Positions 9,903-18,765 are shown, numbered from the stretch's first letter. The stretch: 64,000 nucleotides of DNA from Cloacibacterium normanense (GCF_003860565.1 NZ_CP034157.1:1-64000), one strand, 5' to 3'. The notes: generated by a model from the letters alone, not told the origin. Program-made: numbers and translations.

Positions 9903-10194
9903 ATTGAGGAAATACATCTTCTATATCTTTCATTCTAAGCATTACAGAACGAGCATAAGAACAATGTGGAATAATAATCCATTGGTTTTCTCTCGAAAAT
10001 TCTATGCCATTTTCTACCAGTTTTTTTTCCATTCCTTGTCCCTCGAATTTAGGAAAAACCATTACATAAGAAATAATCAAGGTGTTTTTCTCTGGCTGAA
10101 TCGTATAAGTCAGCCTTCCGATTTCTTCGATTTCATTTTTAAGAGAAATAAAGCCTCCGTTTCCGTTTTTATGATTTTCAAAAATTAAATTCAT
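9901..10194 (-). CDS. Small GNAT-fold N-acetyltransferase-like protein
   Basis: This 97-residue protein resembles the short YjdJ/GNAT_acetyltr-like family, which keeps only the core of the Gcn5-related acetyltransferase fold. Visible features are the beta hairpin (GRLTYTIQ...TLIISYVMVFPKFEGQGMEKKLV), in which PKFEGQGMEKKLV corresponds to the acetyl-CoA loop (normally RGxGxGxxL), and the C-terminal IIPHCSYARSVMLR that matches the family's CPY/CSYVxxxxxx motif. The substrate is unknown. It is convergent with the yebC-type gene and shares its terminator. Confidence 0.8.
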   Translation of the reverse strand: MNLIFENHKNGNGGFISLKNEIEEIGRLTYTIQPEKNTLIISYVMVFPKFEGQGMEKKLVENGIEFSRENQWIIIPHCSYARSVMLRMKDIEDVFPQ

Positions 10195-10290
10195 AATCTA
10201 AATTTTTATAAAAGTAAGAAATTTTAAAATTCGAACATCATATAATTGCATTTGATTAAATTTCCTTATAATTTAGCATTTCTGTAAAAT

Positions 10291-11547
10291 ATGAAAATTT
10301 CAAAATCACATCTTTTAGACGGAAAAACGATTTCCATAACAGGTTCGAAAAGCATCTCGAATCGATTGCTTATTTTGGGCAAATTATTCGGAGATTTAAA
10401 AATAGAAAACCTTTCTAACAGTCAAGATACTCAACTTTTACAAAAAGCACTGAACGAAGATGCTGAAACGGTAGATATTCATCACGCTGGAACTGCAATG
10501 CGTTTTTTGACCTCATTTTATGCCATTCAAGAAGGAAGAAAAACCATTCTTACTGGTTCTGAAAGAATGAAGCAAAGACCCATAAAACCTTTGGTTGATG
10601 CATTAAGAGAATTAGGTGCAGAAATTAATTGTCTGGAGAATGAAGGTTTTCCTCCTTTAGAAATTCAAGGAAAGAAAATTGAGAAGAATTTCGTGAAAAT
10701 CCCTGCCAATATTTCTTCACAGTTTATTACGTCATTATTATTGATAGGCGCAAGTTTAGAAAACGGTTTAGAAATAGAATTACAAGGCGAAATTACCTCT
10801 CGTTCTTACATCAAAATGACCTTAAAAATTTTAAAAGACATTGGAGTTGAAACATGTTTTGAAGGAAATAGCATCAAGATTTTAAGTGCAGCGTCGTCTT
10901 TATCGAATCAAAAATTAGATAGACATTATCACTCTTCTAAGATTAAGCATTACACCGTAGAAAGCGATTGGAGTTCGGCTTCTTATTTTTATTCTTTGGT
11001 GGCAATTGGTAAGAAAAAAATGCATCTCAAGAGTTTTTACGCTCATTCATTGCAAGGAGATTCAGCTTTAAAAGAAATTTATTTGAAATTTTTCGGAGTA
11101 AATACGATTTCTGATGCAGGAGAAAATAAAATCACATTACTTCCAGATATTCATTTTCAATATCCAGAAAAATTCGTTTTGGATATGAATGATTGTCCAG
11201 ATATTGCTCAAACCGTTTGTGTAACGTGTGTTGCGCTGAAATTACCTTTTGAGATTTCAGGTCTAGGAACTTTGAAAGTGAAGGAAACCGATAGATTGGT
11301 TGCACTCCAAAACGAATTAGAAAAAATAGGTTGCAAAACAGATATTTCCGAAAATTCTATCAAATCTTTAGAGTTTTTTGAGCCAGAAAATGATATTTCT
11401 ATTGCCACTTACAATGATCACAGAATGGCGATGAGCTTTGCGCCGTTTGCTTTGGTAAAAGAATTAGACATACAAAACGAAGACGTGGTAGAAAAATCTT
11501 ATCCAGATTTTTGGACGGATTTTTTTGAAATTACGGATAAGTTGTAA
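10291..11547 (+). CDS. aroA: 3-phosphoshikimate 1-carboxyvinyltransferase (EPSP synthase)
   Basis: AroA joins phosphoenolpyruvate to shikimate 3-phosphate in the pathway to aromatic amino acids. Seen are the N-terminal GSKSISNRLLIL (about residues 18-29), HHAGTAMRFLTS (about 70-81), SERMKQRPIKPLVDAL, SSQFITSLLLI, LGTLKVKETDRL near 330 and YNDHRMAMSFAPFAL near 375. At 418 residues it is slightly short of the E. coli enzyme but typical for Flavobacteriia. The start ATG at 10291 follows a near-promoter TAATTTAG. No other aro gene is adjacent. Confidence 0.94.
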   Translation: MKISKSHLLDGKTISITGSKSISNRLLILGKLFGDLKIENLSNSQDTQLLQKALNEDAETVDIHHAGTAMRFLTSFYAIQEGRKTILTGSERMKQRPIKPLVDALRELGAEINCLENEGFPPLEIQGKKIEKNFVKIPANISSQFITSLLLIGASLENGLEIELQGEITSRSYIKMTLKILKDIGVETCFEGNSIKILSAASSLSNQKLDRHYHSSKIKHYTVESDWSSASYFYSLVAIGKKKMHLKSFYAHSLQGDSALKEIYLKFFGVNTISDAGENKITLLPDIHFQYPEKFVLDMNDCPDIAQTVCVTCVALKLPFEISGLGTLKVKETDRLVALQNELEKIGCKTDISENSIKSLEFFEPENDISIATYNDHRMAMSFAPFALVKELDIQNEDVVEKSYPDFWTDFFEITDKL

Positions 11548-11660
11548 CACAGAGTTCACGGAGTTTTTACACGTAGAGCACAGAGCTTTTAAAAAAAGCA
11601 AAGCGCCTCAATAATCTTAATTTGTGAACTTTGTGAAAAGCTTTGAGAACTTTGTGATAT
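11548..11660. repeat. Intergenic word repeats (cacagagttcacggag; ctttgtgaactttgtg)
   Basis: The gap after aroA consists of imperfect repeats of CACAGAG/CACGGAG and then of CTTTGTGA / CTTTGAGAA units. No gene, promoter match or hairpin terminator was seen. It resembles the TTTGCG island at 12530-12568. Confidence 0.5.
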
Positions 11661-11678
11661 AAAAGACGAACAGAATTT

Positions 11679-12467
11679 ATGACAATAATAATAACAGGAA
11701 CTTCCACAGGAATTGGCTTTACACTCGCTGAATATTTTGGCAAAAAAGGGCATAAAGTTTTTGGTTTAAGTCGAAAAAATGTGGAAAGTCAATATTTTAC
11801 TACGATTCCAACCGATATTACAGATAACACACAAGTTCAAGCTGCGATTTCAGATATTCTAAAAACTGAAAGTAGAATAGATGTGCTCATCAATAATGCA
11901 GGAATGGGAATGGTAGGCGCTGTAGAAGATTCTACCAAAGAAGACATTCTGAAGTTGTTCAACCTTAATTTAATTGGGGCAGTGCAAATGATGAGTGCGG
12001 TAATGCCAAAAATGCGGGAACAAAAATTCGGAAAAATCATTAACGTTTCGAGTATTGGTTCAGAAATGGGACTTCCTTTTCGTGGATTTTATTCGGCGTC
12101 TAAATCTGCGCTGGATAAAGTGGTAGAAGCAATGCGTTACGAAGTTTATCAATGGAATGTAGAGGTTTGCAGTTTGCATTTGGGCGATATCAAAACCAAA
12201 ATTGCAGAAAATAGGGTAAAAACTCAAGTTTCAGAACCGTATAAAAACGTTTTTGACAAAGTGTATTCTTTAATGAACGCTCATGTAGATGACGGGACAG
12301 AACCTTTGGAAGTAGCGCTTTACATCGAGAAATTATTAGAAAAAAAATCTTGGAAAGCGCATTATTATTTCGGGAAGTTCGGGCAGAAAATTGGCGTTCC
12401 TCTCAAATGGATTCTTCCTCAGAAAACCTATGAAAATCTGATGAAGAAGTATAATAAATTGGATTAG
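11679..12467 (+). CDS. Short-chain dehydrogenase/reductase (SDR) family oxidoreductase
   Basis: The 262-residue protein is a classical SDR with a Rossmann fold. It has the cofactor loop TGTSTGIG at residues 6-13, the NNAGMG motif near 72, catalytic Ser in INVSSIGS near 118-124 and YSASKSALDK near 135 with catalytic Tyr and Lys. A Ser/Lys-type residue pair in the SRKN segment after the first Rossmann unit hints at NADP preference, but this is a guess. The C-terminal part (WKAHYYFGKFGQKIG...) is not informative. The substrate is unknown and the neighbours give no pathway context. Confidence 0.88.
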   Translation: MTIIITGTSTGIGFTLAEYFGKKGHKVFGLSRKNVESQYFTTIPTDITDNTQVQAAISDILKTESRIDVLINNAGMGMVGAVEDSTKEDILKLFNLNLIGAVQMMSAVMPKMREQKFGKIINVSSIGSEMGLPFRGFYSASKSALDKVVEAMRYEVYQWNVEVCSLHLGDIKTKIAENRVKTQVSEPYKNVFDKVYSLMNAHVDDGTEPLEVALYIEKLLEKKSWKAHYYFGKFGQKIGVPLKWILPQKTYENLMKKYNKLD

Positions 12468-12475
12468 CCAACTTT

Positions 12476-12506
12476 ATCCTTCAAGGATTCTAAATCCTTG
12501 AAGGAT
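12476..12506. repeat. Palindromic intergenic element
   Basis: A perfect 14-bp inverted repeat (ATCCTTCAAGGATT, 12476-12489, and its complement at 12493-12506) has a 3-nt loop. There is no T-run after it, so it is not a plain terminator on the plus strand. Each arm is itself nearly palindromic (CCTTCAAGG). Confidence 0.6.
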
Positions 12507-12529
12507 TGGTAATACTAATTCAATAAAAA

Positions 12530-12568
12530 TTTGCGTTCTTTGCGTAATCATCTTTGCGACATTGCGTG
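12530..12568. repeat. TTTGCG island overlapping a gene start
   Basis: Four spaced copies of TTGCG/TTTGCG occur (TTTGCGTTCTTTGCGTAAT, then CTTTGCGACATTGCGTG). The last copy contains the GTG start codon of the downstream outer-membrane protein gene. Confidence 0.5.
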
Positions 12569-14170
12569 AAAAAAAATCTATACATATTCCTAATTTTTCT
12601 TCCTTTTTTTCTGAAATCCCAACAGAAACAATTCATCTTAATAGATGCTCAAACAAAAAAAGAATTGGTAAAAAAAGACTCACTTTCTGCAGTGAAATTT
12701 CTAGATTCTTTGGCGGAAAACAATTATTATTTGACCAAGATTTTAAACGTTGAAAAAGTAGAGAAAACCACAAAAATCGTTTTTGACAAAGGCAAAAATT
12801 TCAATGAAGCCAAAGTGAATTTTTCGTCAGAAACTGCTTTGTTTTTAAAATCAAAACCAGAGATTTTTACCAAAAATTTAGATTCTCTCAAACAAGTTAT
12901 CAATCAAAAATATACAGACGAAGGTTTTGCTTTTAACCGAGTGAAAACACAATTTTTAGGCTTTGAAAACGATGTTCCGAAAGTTGAAATCTCTATTTTT
13001 AAAGGTGATAAAAGAGTGATCAATGGTTTTGTTTTGCAAGGATTCACCAAAGTTCCGAAACGTTTCGTCAAGAATTTAGAAAAAGAATTTGTAGGAAAAA
13101 CGTATGATGATGTTAATCTGTTGAAAATCAATTCTCGGTTAGAAAATCATCCGTTTTTGATGTTAGAAAAAACTCCGCAAACCCTTTTCACAAAAGATTC
13201 TACGCAAATTTATCTTACTTTTCAGAAGAAAAAAGCCAATAATTTTGATGGAATTATAGGTTTTGGGAATAATGATAAGAAGAAATTTAGCTTTACAGGA
13301 AGCATTAATCTTAATCTGAAGAACGTTTTTAATAGTTTTGAGACCATTTCTTTGTATTGGCAAAGAAACCAACAGAGTGGACAAAACTTCGATTTACAAA
13401 CCGATATTCCGTATCTTTTTGGTTCTAACATCGGCACGAATCTCAATATGAATATTTACCGTCAAGATTCTACTTTTGCCAATGTGAAATTTCGTCCAGC
13501 GTTGTATTTTCATCTTTCGTCCAAACAAAAAATTGGAGCGAGAGGAAATTTTGAGATTTCTTCTGTTTTAGATGATACTTATACTTCGGGACAAGACTTT
13601 AGCAAAAAAGGAATTGGAGTTTTTTACGAATTTACAGAAACTTCGGAAGAACCGCTTTTTGTTTACAAAACCAAAATTATTGGCGAGGCAGATTTACTCA
13701 GTTCTTTTTATCAAAATTTAGATAAAACTTTTCAACAAATCCGTTATTTTCTCTTTGCAGAGCGTAATTTTCATCTCAAAGGAAATCATTATTTCAATGT
13801 GAAAGCAGAATCTGCAATGTTGGATTCAGATGGAGAAATCACTACTAATGAACTTTTCAGAATTGGTGGTTACAATTCATTGCGAGGTTTTAATGAACAG
13901 TCTCTTTTTACAGATTTTTATGCTTTTGGAGGCGTAGAATATCGTTATTTGGTAAGCAATCAAGCGTTTTTTGATGTTTTCGGGCAATTGGCTAATGTGA
14001 GAAATTCTTCATTGAAAACTACCTCTAAACTCTATAGTTTCGGACTGGGTTTTAATTTTTTATTGCCGATTGGTTTGATGACTTTTCAGATTTCCAACGG
14101 ACAAGAATTTAATAATCCATTTAAATTCCAAGACACCAAAATTCATTGGGGAATCATCAGTAAGTTTTAA
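12566..14170 (+). CDS. BamA/TamA (Omp85)-like outer-membrane protein
   Basis: From a GTG start the product begins VKKNLYIFLIFLPFFLKSQQ, a clean signal peptide; the earlier in-frame TTG at 12554 would add MRHC and spoil it. Length is about 534 residues. The N-terminal half has POTRA-like segments (for example VINQKYTDEGFAF... and RVINGFVLQGFTKVPKRFV). The C-terminal half is a 16-strand-type barrel with the Omp85 loop-6 motif GGYNSLRGFNEQSLF near residue 435-450, and the chain ends in Phe. Omp85 proteins insert or export outer-membrane proteins. It is too short for BamA (which has five POTRA domains), so a TamA-like or lipid/protein export role is likelier. The start codon sits inside a repeat island. 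Confidence 0.85.
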   Translation: MKKNLYIFLIFLPFFLKSQQKQFILIDAQTKKELVKKDSLSAVKFLDSLAENNYYLTKILNVEKVEKTTKIVFDKGKNFNEAKVNFSSETALFLKSKPEIFTKNLDSLKQVINQKYTDEGFAFNRVKTQFLGFENDVPKVEISIFKGDKRVINGFVLQGFTKVPKRFVKNLEKEFVGKTYDDVNLLKINSRLENHPFLMLEKTPQTLFTKDSTQIYLTFQKKKANNFDGIIGFGNNDKKKFSFTGSINLNLKNVFNSFETISLYWQRNQQSGQNFDLQTDIPYLFGSNIGTNLNMNIYRQDSTFANVKFRPALYFHLSSKQKIGARGNFEISSVLDDTYTSGQDFSKKGIGVFYEFTETSEEPLFVYKTKIIGEADLLSSFYQNLDKTFQQIRYFLFAERNFHLKGNHYFNVKAESAMLDSDGEITTNELFRIGGYNSLRGFNEQSLFTDFYAFGGVEYRYLVSNQAFFDVFGQLANVRNSSLKTTSKLYSFGLGFNFLLPIGLMTFQISNGQEFNNPFKFQDTKIHWGIISKF

Positions 14171-14366
14171 ATTTCTCCAAAAAAAAATTCTCTAAATTGC
14201 TTTAAAATAAAGCGAAATTCCCAGAATGTTAAAATTTTTTAGAATCCTTGAGTTTCTTCTAACAATTATTAACACTTGAAAAAAAAGTTTAATAGAAGTT
14301 TAACTAATATTTTAGTTATCAGCATTTTATTTAGTCCGAAAAACAAAGTATTTTTACTCCATATTT

Positions 14367-15158
14367 ATGAAGCGAATTTTATTACTAAGCTGTTTGCTGT
14401 TTTTAACTTCAATAAGCGCTCAAACTTTTTCTGGAACTCTATTTATGCGAGATAAATCTTCTTTCTATCTCAATCAGATTTATGTTACCAATCTCAATGA
14501 ACAGAGAACGTATCTTACTTCTTATACTGGAGAATTTAAAATTCCTGCAAAAGTAGGAGATGTAATAAGATTTACCTCAATTGTTTCGGAGCGAAAAGAC
14601 ATCAAAATTACTCCTCAATTGCTTGAAAATCTTCGAAATTTAATAGAACTCGAAGTGGCTTACAGGGAAATTCAAGAAGTGATTTTGAGTAGATTTAAAC
14701 CTACAGGAAATCTTAGAAAAGATGTTCGCACTTTAGATTCTAAAAAATCTTCTCTAGAAATAGCGAAAATAATAGGTTTACCAACTCCAAAAGGAGACGG
14801 AACTCCACCAATAACTCCTGTTGCAAGCTTAGCGAATGGTGGTTTAAGCATTGGTTTAGAGAGTCTTTATGATGTAATTTCTGGGCAAGCTAAGAAAAAA
14901 CAAAGGCTTCAAGAATATGAAAGAATGCAAATTGGCATTAAAAACATTAAAGCTTATTTGGGTGATGATTATTTTACCAGATTAAAAGTTCCCGTACATT
15001 TAGTTGATAATTTTCTGCAATTTGTATATACTTCTGATAATTTGAAAATTTACTTAGATGTTGCTAATTATGAAGCAATAAAGGTTTCTATAGAGAAATA
15101 TTTGCCTATTTATCAAAAGAGATTGCGCAACTCTCATCTTCAAGAAATTTTCAACTAA
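14367..15158 (+). CDS. Secreted protein with carboxypeptidase-like regulatory domain, function unknown
   Basis: The 263-residue protein has a signal peptide (MKRILLLSCLLFLTSISAQ). Residues about 20-75 (FSGTLFMRD..., TYLTSYTGEFKIPAKVGDVIRFTS) look like the carboxypeptidase-D regulatory-like beta-sandwich common in Bacteroidota envelope proteins. The remainder is helical and unfamiliar, with a Pro-rich linker (LPTPKGDGTPPITPVAS). It likely acts in the periplasm or at the outer membrane. It is followed by a hairpin terminator that overlaps its stop codon. I do not assign a function. Confidence 0.75.
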   Translation: MKRILLLSCLLFLTSISAQTFSGTLFMRDKSSFYLNQIYVTNLNEQRTYLTSYTGEFKIPAKVGDVIRFTSIVSERKDIKITPQLLENLRNLIELEVAYREIQEVILSRFKPTGNLRKDVRTLDSKKSSLEIAKIIGLPTPKGDGTPPITPVASLANGGLSIGLESLYDVISGQAKKKQRLQEYERMQIGIKNIKAYLGDDYFTRLKVPVHLVDNFLQFVYTSDNLKIYLDVANYEAIKVSIEKYLPIYQKRLRNSHLQEIFN

Positions 15159-15183
15159 CTAATAGTTGTTAGTTGAAATTTTT
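15149..15183 (+). terminator. Rho-independent terminator overlapping a stop codon
   Basis: TTTCAACTAAC (15149-15159) pairs perfectly with GTTAGTTGAAA (15168-15178), followed by TTTTT. The stop codon TAA of the upstream gene lies in the left arm. Confidence 0.75.
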
Positions 15184-15257
15184 AATAGAAAACAATTATT
15201 ATTATGATTTTTATCGCTTTTTAACATATTTTTTATCAACTGATTTAAAAATAGTTA

Positions 15258-15265
15258 TATATTTG
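15258..15265 (+). promoter_or_regulatory. -7 promoter element, trmB
   Basis: TATATTTG matches TAnnTTTG, 20 bp before the GTG start at 15286. Confidence 0.5.
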
Positions 15266-15285
15266 CCATCCTAATCGAAATATTT

Positions 15286-15960
15286 GTGGGGAAGAATAAG
15301 TTAGCAAGGTTTGAAGAAAATAGAAAACTTCCAAATGTAATACAACCAAGTAGAGCGGATGCTTTAGGTGATTTTGAACTTAAAGGCAAATGGAGAGAAA
15401 GGGTTTTTAAAAACAATAATCCTATTGTTCTAGAGCTTGGTTGTGGTAAAGGTGAGTATAGTGTAGGAATGGCAAAAGCTTTTCCTGATAAAAATTTTAT
15501 CGGAGTAGATATTAAAGGAGCAAGATTTTGGTTTGGAGCAAAAGAAGCTGTAGAAAAAGGTTTAAATAACGCAGCATTTTTACGCACCCAAATAGAATTG
15601 ATAGATTGCTTTTTTGATGAAAATGAAGTTGATGAAATCTGGATTACCTTTCCAGACCCTCAGATTAAATACAGAAGAGGGAAACATAGACTCACCCATC
15701 CAGATTTTTTAAATCGCTACAAAAAAATTCTGAAACCTTCCGCAATTATTCATTTGAAAACAGATTCTGAGTTTCTGCATGGTTATACTTTGGGAATTTT
15801 ACAAGGATATGGCCACGAAATTCTAACCGCTCACCATGATATATATGGAGCACCAGAATATGAACCAGACACTCTCTATCTAAGGGAAATTAAAACTTAT
15901 TATGAGGAATTGTTTTCTGCTAAAGGCAAAACCATTACCTATATTAAGTTTAGGCTCTAA
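15286..15960 (+). CDS. trmB: tRNA (guanine-N7-)-methyltransferase
   Basis: TrmB methylates G46 of tRNAs with S-adenosylmethionine. The 224-residue protein begins (GTG)GKNKLARFEENRK, the usual start in Bacteroidota, so the GTG at 15286 is chosen. The SAM-binding motif LELGCGKGEYS lies near residue 50 and the partner acidic residue in GVDIKGARFWFG near 75. The family signature FPDPQIKYRRGKHRL is at about 124-138, followed by LTHPDFLNRY. All catalytic and tRNA-binding elements are visible. The next gene follows after 23 bp and may be read through from this promoter. Confidence 0.94.
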   Translation: MGKNKLARFEENRKLPNVIQPSRADALGDFELKGKWRERVFKNNNPIVLELGCGKGEYSVGMAKAFPDKNFIGVDIKGARFWFGAKEAVEKGLNNAAFLRTQIELIDCFFDENEVDEIWITFPDPQIKYRRGKHRLTHPDFLNRYKKILKPSAIIHLKTDSEFLHGYTLGILQGYGHEILTAHHDIYGAPEYEPDTLYLREIKTYYEELFSAKGKTITYIKFRL

Positions 15961-15983
15961 AAATCGAAATAAAAAGTATAAAA

Positions 15984-16508
15984 ATGAAAAGAGTGATTGT
16001 TTTATTTGCGGCATTAGGTGTCGCGCATTTGTCGGCTCAAGAAAGAATGGAAAAAGAGCAGCCGATAGATAAAAGTCAAGTGACTACAAAGGAAGCTATT
16101 TCTTTATTAGAAAATAAATCTACTCAAGAGTCTGCAGAAATTAAGAAGGTAGTTATTAAACCTAAAACAGATAAAGAAGAAGAGGCTGCTTTTGAAGCTC
16201 TTATGAAATCAGAAAATGAGAAAAATAAGAAAGCTTTAACCGCGCAAGTGCTGAATGAAATGCTAGGAAGTGATGAAAGTGACGCTTTAAGCCTTTTATT
16301 GGTGAAGAATGTGTCAGAATGCAATATGGTTCTGAAGGTGGTAGGAAAGACAAGTTATAATATTCCTATTCCTGCAAATGGTCAAAATGCAATTATGGTA
16401 GAAAAAGGAGTGTATCAATTGACTGGTAAGGTTTGCGAATTACAGTATGAAACCCAAAAAGATTTGAATAAAAATCTTTTGGTAGCTATTAAAAGAATGG
16501 AAGATTAA
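15984..16508 (+). CDS. Secreted protein of the small SECN-domain family (DUF6759-like), copy A
   Basis: The 174-residue protein has a signal peptide (MKRVIVLFAALGVAHLSAQ), a charged, low-complexity middle part, and a conserved C-terminal domain from about residue 95. The domain reads LLVKNVSECNMVLKVVG...YNIPIPANGQNAIMVEKGVYQLTGKVCELQYE. A second gene at 41102-41677 has the same layout and the same domain (IRNKSECNLIVKFEG...YNLDVPKMGENYILVQKG). From memory this resembles the Flavobacteriia domain called DUF6759; I am not certain of the number. Function is unknown. The two Cys could form a disulfide. Confidence 0.75.
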   Translation: MKRVIVLFAALGVAHLSAQERMEKEQPIDKSQVTTKEAISLLENKSTQESAEIKKVVIKPKTDKEEEAAFEALMKSENEKNKKALTAQVLNEMLGSDESDALSLLLVKNVSECNMVLKVVGKTSYNIPIPANGQNAIMVEKGVYQLTGKVCELQYETQKDLNKNLLVAIKRMED

Positions 16509-16524
16509 AAAAATAATTAACAAA

Positions 16525-16557
16525 AAAAACTCTCAAGAATTTCTTGAGAGTTTTTTG
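16525..16557. terminator. Bidirectional rho-independent terminator
   Basis: AAAAAACTCTCAAGAA pairs with TTCTTGAGAGTTTTTT around a single-base centre (so the tip must open). It serves the SECN-domain gene and the convergent rplM-rpsI-rpsB operon. Confidence 0.87.
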
Positions 16558-16576
16558 TTGTATGATCTTCGAAAAA

Positions 16577-17335
16577 TTATTCAGCGTCAAAGTCTTTATC
16601 TGCATCAGCAGTTACTTTTTCACCTTCTTTAGATTTTTCTTTATCAGCTTTTCTTTGAGATTGACCTTCTTTGATAGATTCTGATACCACAGAAAGAATC
16701 ATATCAATAGATTTAGAAGCATCATCGTTTCCTGGAATTACGAAGTCTACTTTTCTAGGATCTGAGTTAGTATCTACGATACCAAATACAGGAATACCTA
16801 ATTTTTTAGCTTCAGTTACAGCGATGTGTTCTCTCATGATATCTACTACGAATACAGCAGAAGGAAGTCTAACCATGTCTGCAATAGAACCTAAGTTCTT
16901 CTCTAAGTTAGCTCTTTGTCTGTCTACTTGTAATCTTTCTTTTTTAGATAAAGTTTCGAATGTACCATCTTTCTTCATTTTATCGATAGCGTTCATTTTC
17001 TTAACCGCTTTTCTGATTGTAACGAAGTTAGTTAACATTCCACCTGGCCATCTTTCAGTGATGTAAGGCATGTTAAGTTCTGATGCATGTTTTGCTACTA
17101 CTTCTTTAGCTTGTTTTTTAGTAGCCACGAAAAGAACTTTTTTTCCTGCAGAAGTAATTTTTTCTAAAGCGTTGCAAGCTTCATCTAATTTCACTGCAGT
17201 TTTATGCAAATCGATAATGTGAATACCGTTTTTCTCCATGAAAATGTATGGAGCCATATTAGGATTCCACTTTCTAGTCATGTGACCAAAGTGTACGCCT
17301 GCTTCTAATAAGTCTTTAACTTGTGCTTTTGCCAT
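16577..17335 (-). CDS. rpsB: 30S ribosomal protein S2
   Basis: The 252-residue protein starts MAKAQVKDLLEAGVHFGHMTRKWNPNMAPYIF, the S2 signature, and has the second signature near residues 160-185 (PSAVFVVDIMREHIAVTEAKKLGIPVFGIVDTNSDP). The C-terminal tail is charged (KADKEKSKEGEKVTADADKDFDAE), as in other Flavobacteriia. It is the last gene of the rplM-rpsI-rpsB cluster, 129 bp after rpsI. In most bacteria tsf follows rpsB directly; here a terminator follows instead and tsf lies about 23 kb away. Confidence 0.97.
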   Translation of the reverse strand: MAKAQVKDLLEAGVHFGHMTRKWNPNMAPYIFMEKNGIHIIDLHKTAVKLDEACNALEKITSAGKKVLFVATKKQAKEVVAKHASELNMPYITERWPGGMLTNFVTIRKAVKKMNAIDKMKKDGTFETLSKKERLQVDRQRANLEKNLGSIADMVRLPSAVFVVDIMREHIAVTEAKKLGIPVFGIVDTNSDPRKVDFVIPGNDDASKSIDMILSVVSESIKEGQSQRKADKEKSKEGEKVTADADKDFDAE

Positions 17336-17464
17336 TTTTTTAATTTTTGTTAGTTTACGTTCCGCTTTTAAGCAATCAACTTTACGTTGGATGGGAGTAA
17401 AGTTTGGGTGCTAAACATAACGGGCAATTTTTGTAATAATTTGTAAATAAACCGAGAAAAAAGA

Positions 17465-17851
17465 TTAACGTTTTGAGAATTGGAATCTCTTTCTTGCTTT
17501 TTTCTGACCTGGTTTTTTTCTTTCTACCATTCTAGCGTCTCTAGTAAGAAGACCAGCTGGCTTAAGCGCTAATCTGTTTTCTTCATTAATTGCACATAGT
17601 GCTCTAGAAATCCCTAGTCTAATTGCTTCAGCTTGACCTGTAATTCCACCACCGAAAACGTTTACAGTAACATCGTACTGACCTACAGTTTCAGTTAATA
17701 AGAACGGTTGGTTTACTTTATATACTAACATGTCAGTACAGAAGTAAGTTTTTGCATCTTTACCATTTACAGTGATGTTACCAGTACCTGGTTTCACGTA
17801 AACTCTAGCTACAGAAGTTTTTCTTCTTCCAATCTTGTGAACTATAGACAT
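17465..17851 (-). CDS. rpsI: 30S ribosomal protein S9
   Basis: The 128-residue protein has the S9 features: [24 protein letters not shown] at the N-terminus, [19 protein letters not shown] in the middle and the basic C-terminus [24 protein letters not shown] that reaches the P site. It follows rplM with 2 bp between stop and start, which suggests coupled translation. Confidence 0.97.
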   Translation of the reverse strand: MSIVHKIGRRKTSVARVYVKPGTGNITVNGKDAKTYFCTDMLVYKVNQPFLLTETVGQYDVTVNVFGGGITGQAEAIRLGISRALCAINEENRLALKPAGLLTRDARMVERKKPGQKKARKRFQFSKR

Positions 17852-17853
17852 AA

Positions 17854-18309
17854 TTATTTAATTTCGTTAAGGTTAATAACTTTTGGTTGCTGTGCTTCGT
17901 GCTTATGCTCAGACCCAGCGTATACATACAAATTCTTGTAGATAACACTTCCTAATTTGTTTTTTGGTAACATTCCTTTTACAGATTTTTCTACCAATTT
18001 ACAATTGTCTTTTTTGTGCACTTCTTCAGCAGTTAACGATTTTTGACCACCTGGATATCCAGTATGCCAAATATATTCTTTGTCTGCCCACTTGTTGCCA
18101 GATAAAGCAACTTGTTCTGCATTCAAAACGATTACGTTATCACCACAGTCTACGTGTGGAGTGTAATTCGTTTTGTGCTTACCTCTCAAAATCTTTGCAA
18201 CTTTAGAAGCTAATCTTCCTAATGGTTGCCCAGCTGCATCTACCACAACCCATTCTTTCTTAGCGGTAGCTTTGTTAGCTGATACGGTTTTGTAACTTAA
18301 TGTATTCAC
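17854..18309 (-). CDS. rplM: 50S ribosomal protein L13
   Basis: The 151-residue protein shows the L13 pattern: [40 protein letters not shown], then [11 protein letters not shown] and a [10 protein letters not shown] motif with [19 protein letters not shown] at the C-terminus. It is the first gene of the operon, with a -7 element at 18356-18363. Confidence 0.97.
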   Translation of the reverse strand: MNTLSYKTVSANKATAKKEWVVVDAAGQPLGRLASKVAKILRGKHKTNYTPHVDCGDNVIVLNAEQVALSGNKWADKEYIWHTGYPGGQKSLTAEEVHKKDNCKLVEKSVKGMLPKNKLGSVIYKNLYVYAGSEHKHEAQQPKVINLNEIK

Positions 18310-18355
18310 TTATTATCGTTTACGATTAAACATAATTTTCCCCTAAAAAGGTGTG

Positions 18356-18363
18356 CAAAGGTA
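18356..18363 (-). promoter_or_regulatory. -7 promoter element, rplM-rpsI-rpsB
   Basis: TACCTTTG on the minus strand matches TAnnTTTG, 46 bp upstream of the rplM ATG. The leader would be about 40 nt. Confidence 0.55.
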
Positions 18364-18432
18364 TTAATTTTTTTTGGAATTGAAAAACTTTATCAAGATT
18401 TAAACGTAAATTTAACCTTAAAAAATTAATTT

Positions 18433-18765
18433 TCAATCTCTTAATGACTTGTTGTTTCTGAAACTTGCCAATAAATAATACCCTACAAATACTATAGAAA
18501 ACTTAAAAACTGAAGGTAAAGCCTTTTCTAAATCAAAAATGAAAACGCCTATGAGTACTAAAAAAATCATCGCGCCAAAAGAAATTCCTAACTTTTTAGG
18601 CAAAGAAATGACAGGATTGTCTAAATAAAAAGCCATTCCCCAAGCTAATCCGAAAGCAAAACTGTAAAAAAGTTCCAGCCATAATCCACCACTTTCTAAT
18701 AAGAAATGATTGATTAAAAAACTGATTAAAGTTCCTGCTATCGTATATAATAAAGCTCTCTTCAT
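18433..18765 (-). CDS. Small integral membrane protein, function unknown
   Basis: The 110-residue protein has about four hydrophobic helices (about 5-24, 28-46, 61-78 and 84-100), with short loops and a basic C-terminus ([10 protein letters not shown]). I recognise no family motif. It lies divergently from icmF, with 80 bp between the starts. The start ATG at 18765 begins [16 protein letters not shown]. Confidence 0.65.
   Translation of the reverse strand: MKRALLYTIAGTLISFLINHFLLESGGLWLELFYSFAFGLAWGMAFYLDNPVISLPKKLGISFGAMIFLVLIGVFIFDLEKALPSVFKFSIVFVGYYLLASFRNNKSLRD

Noticed and set aside
15255-15587. Open frame of 110 codons opposite trmB
   Set aside because: It overlaps a certain gene entirely and its translation looks like a reverse-frame shadow.
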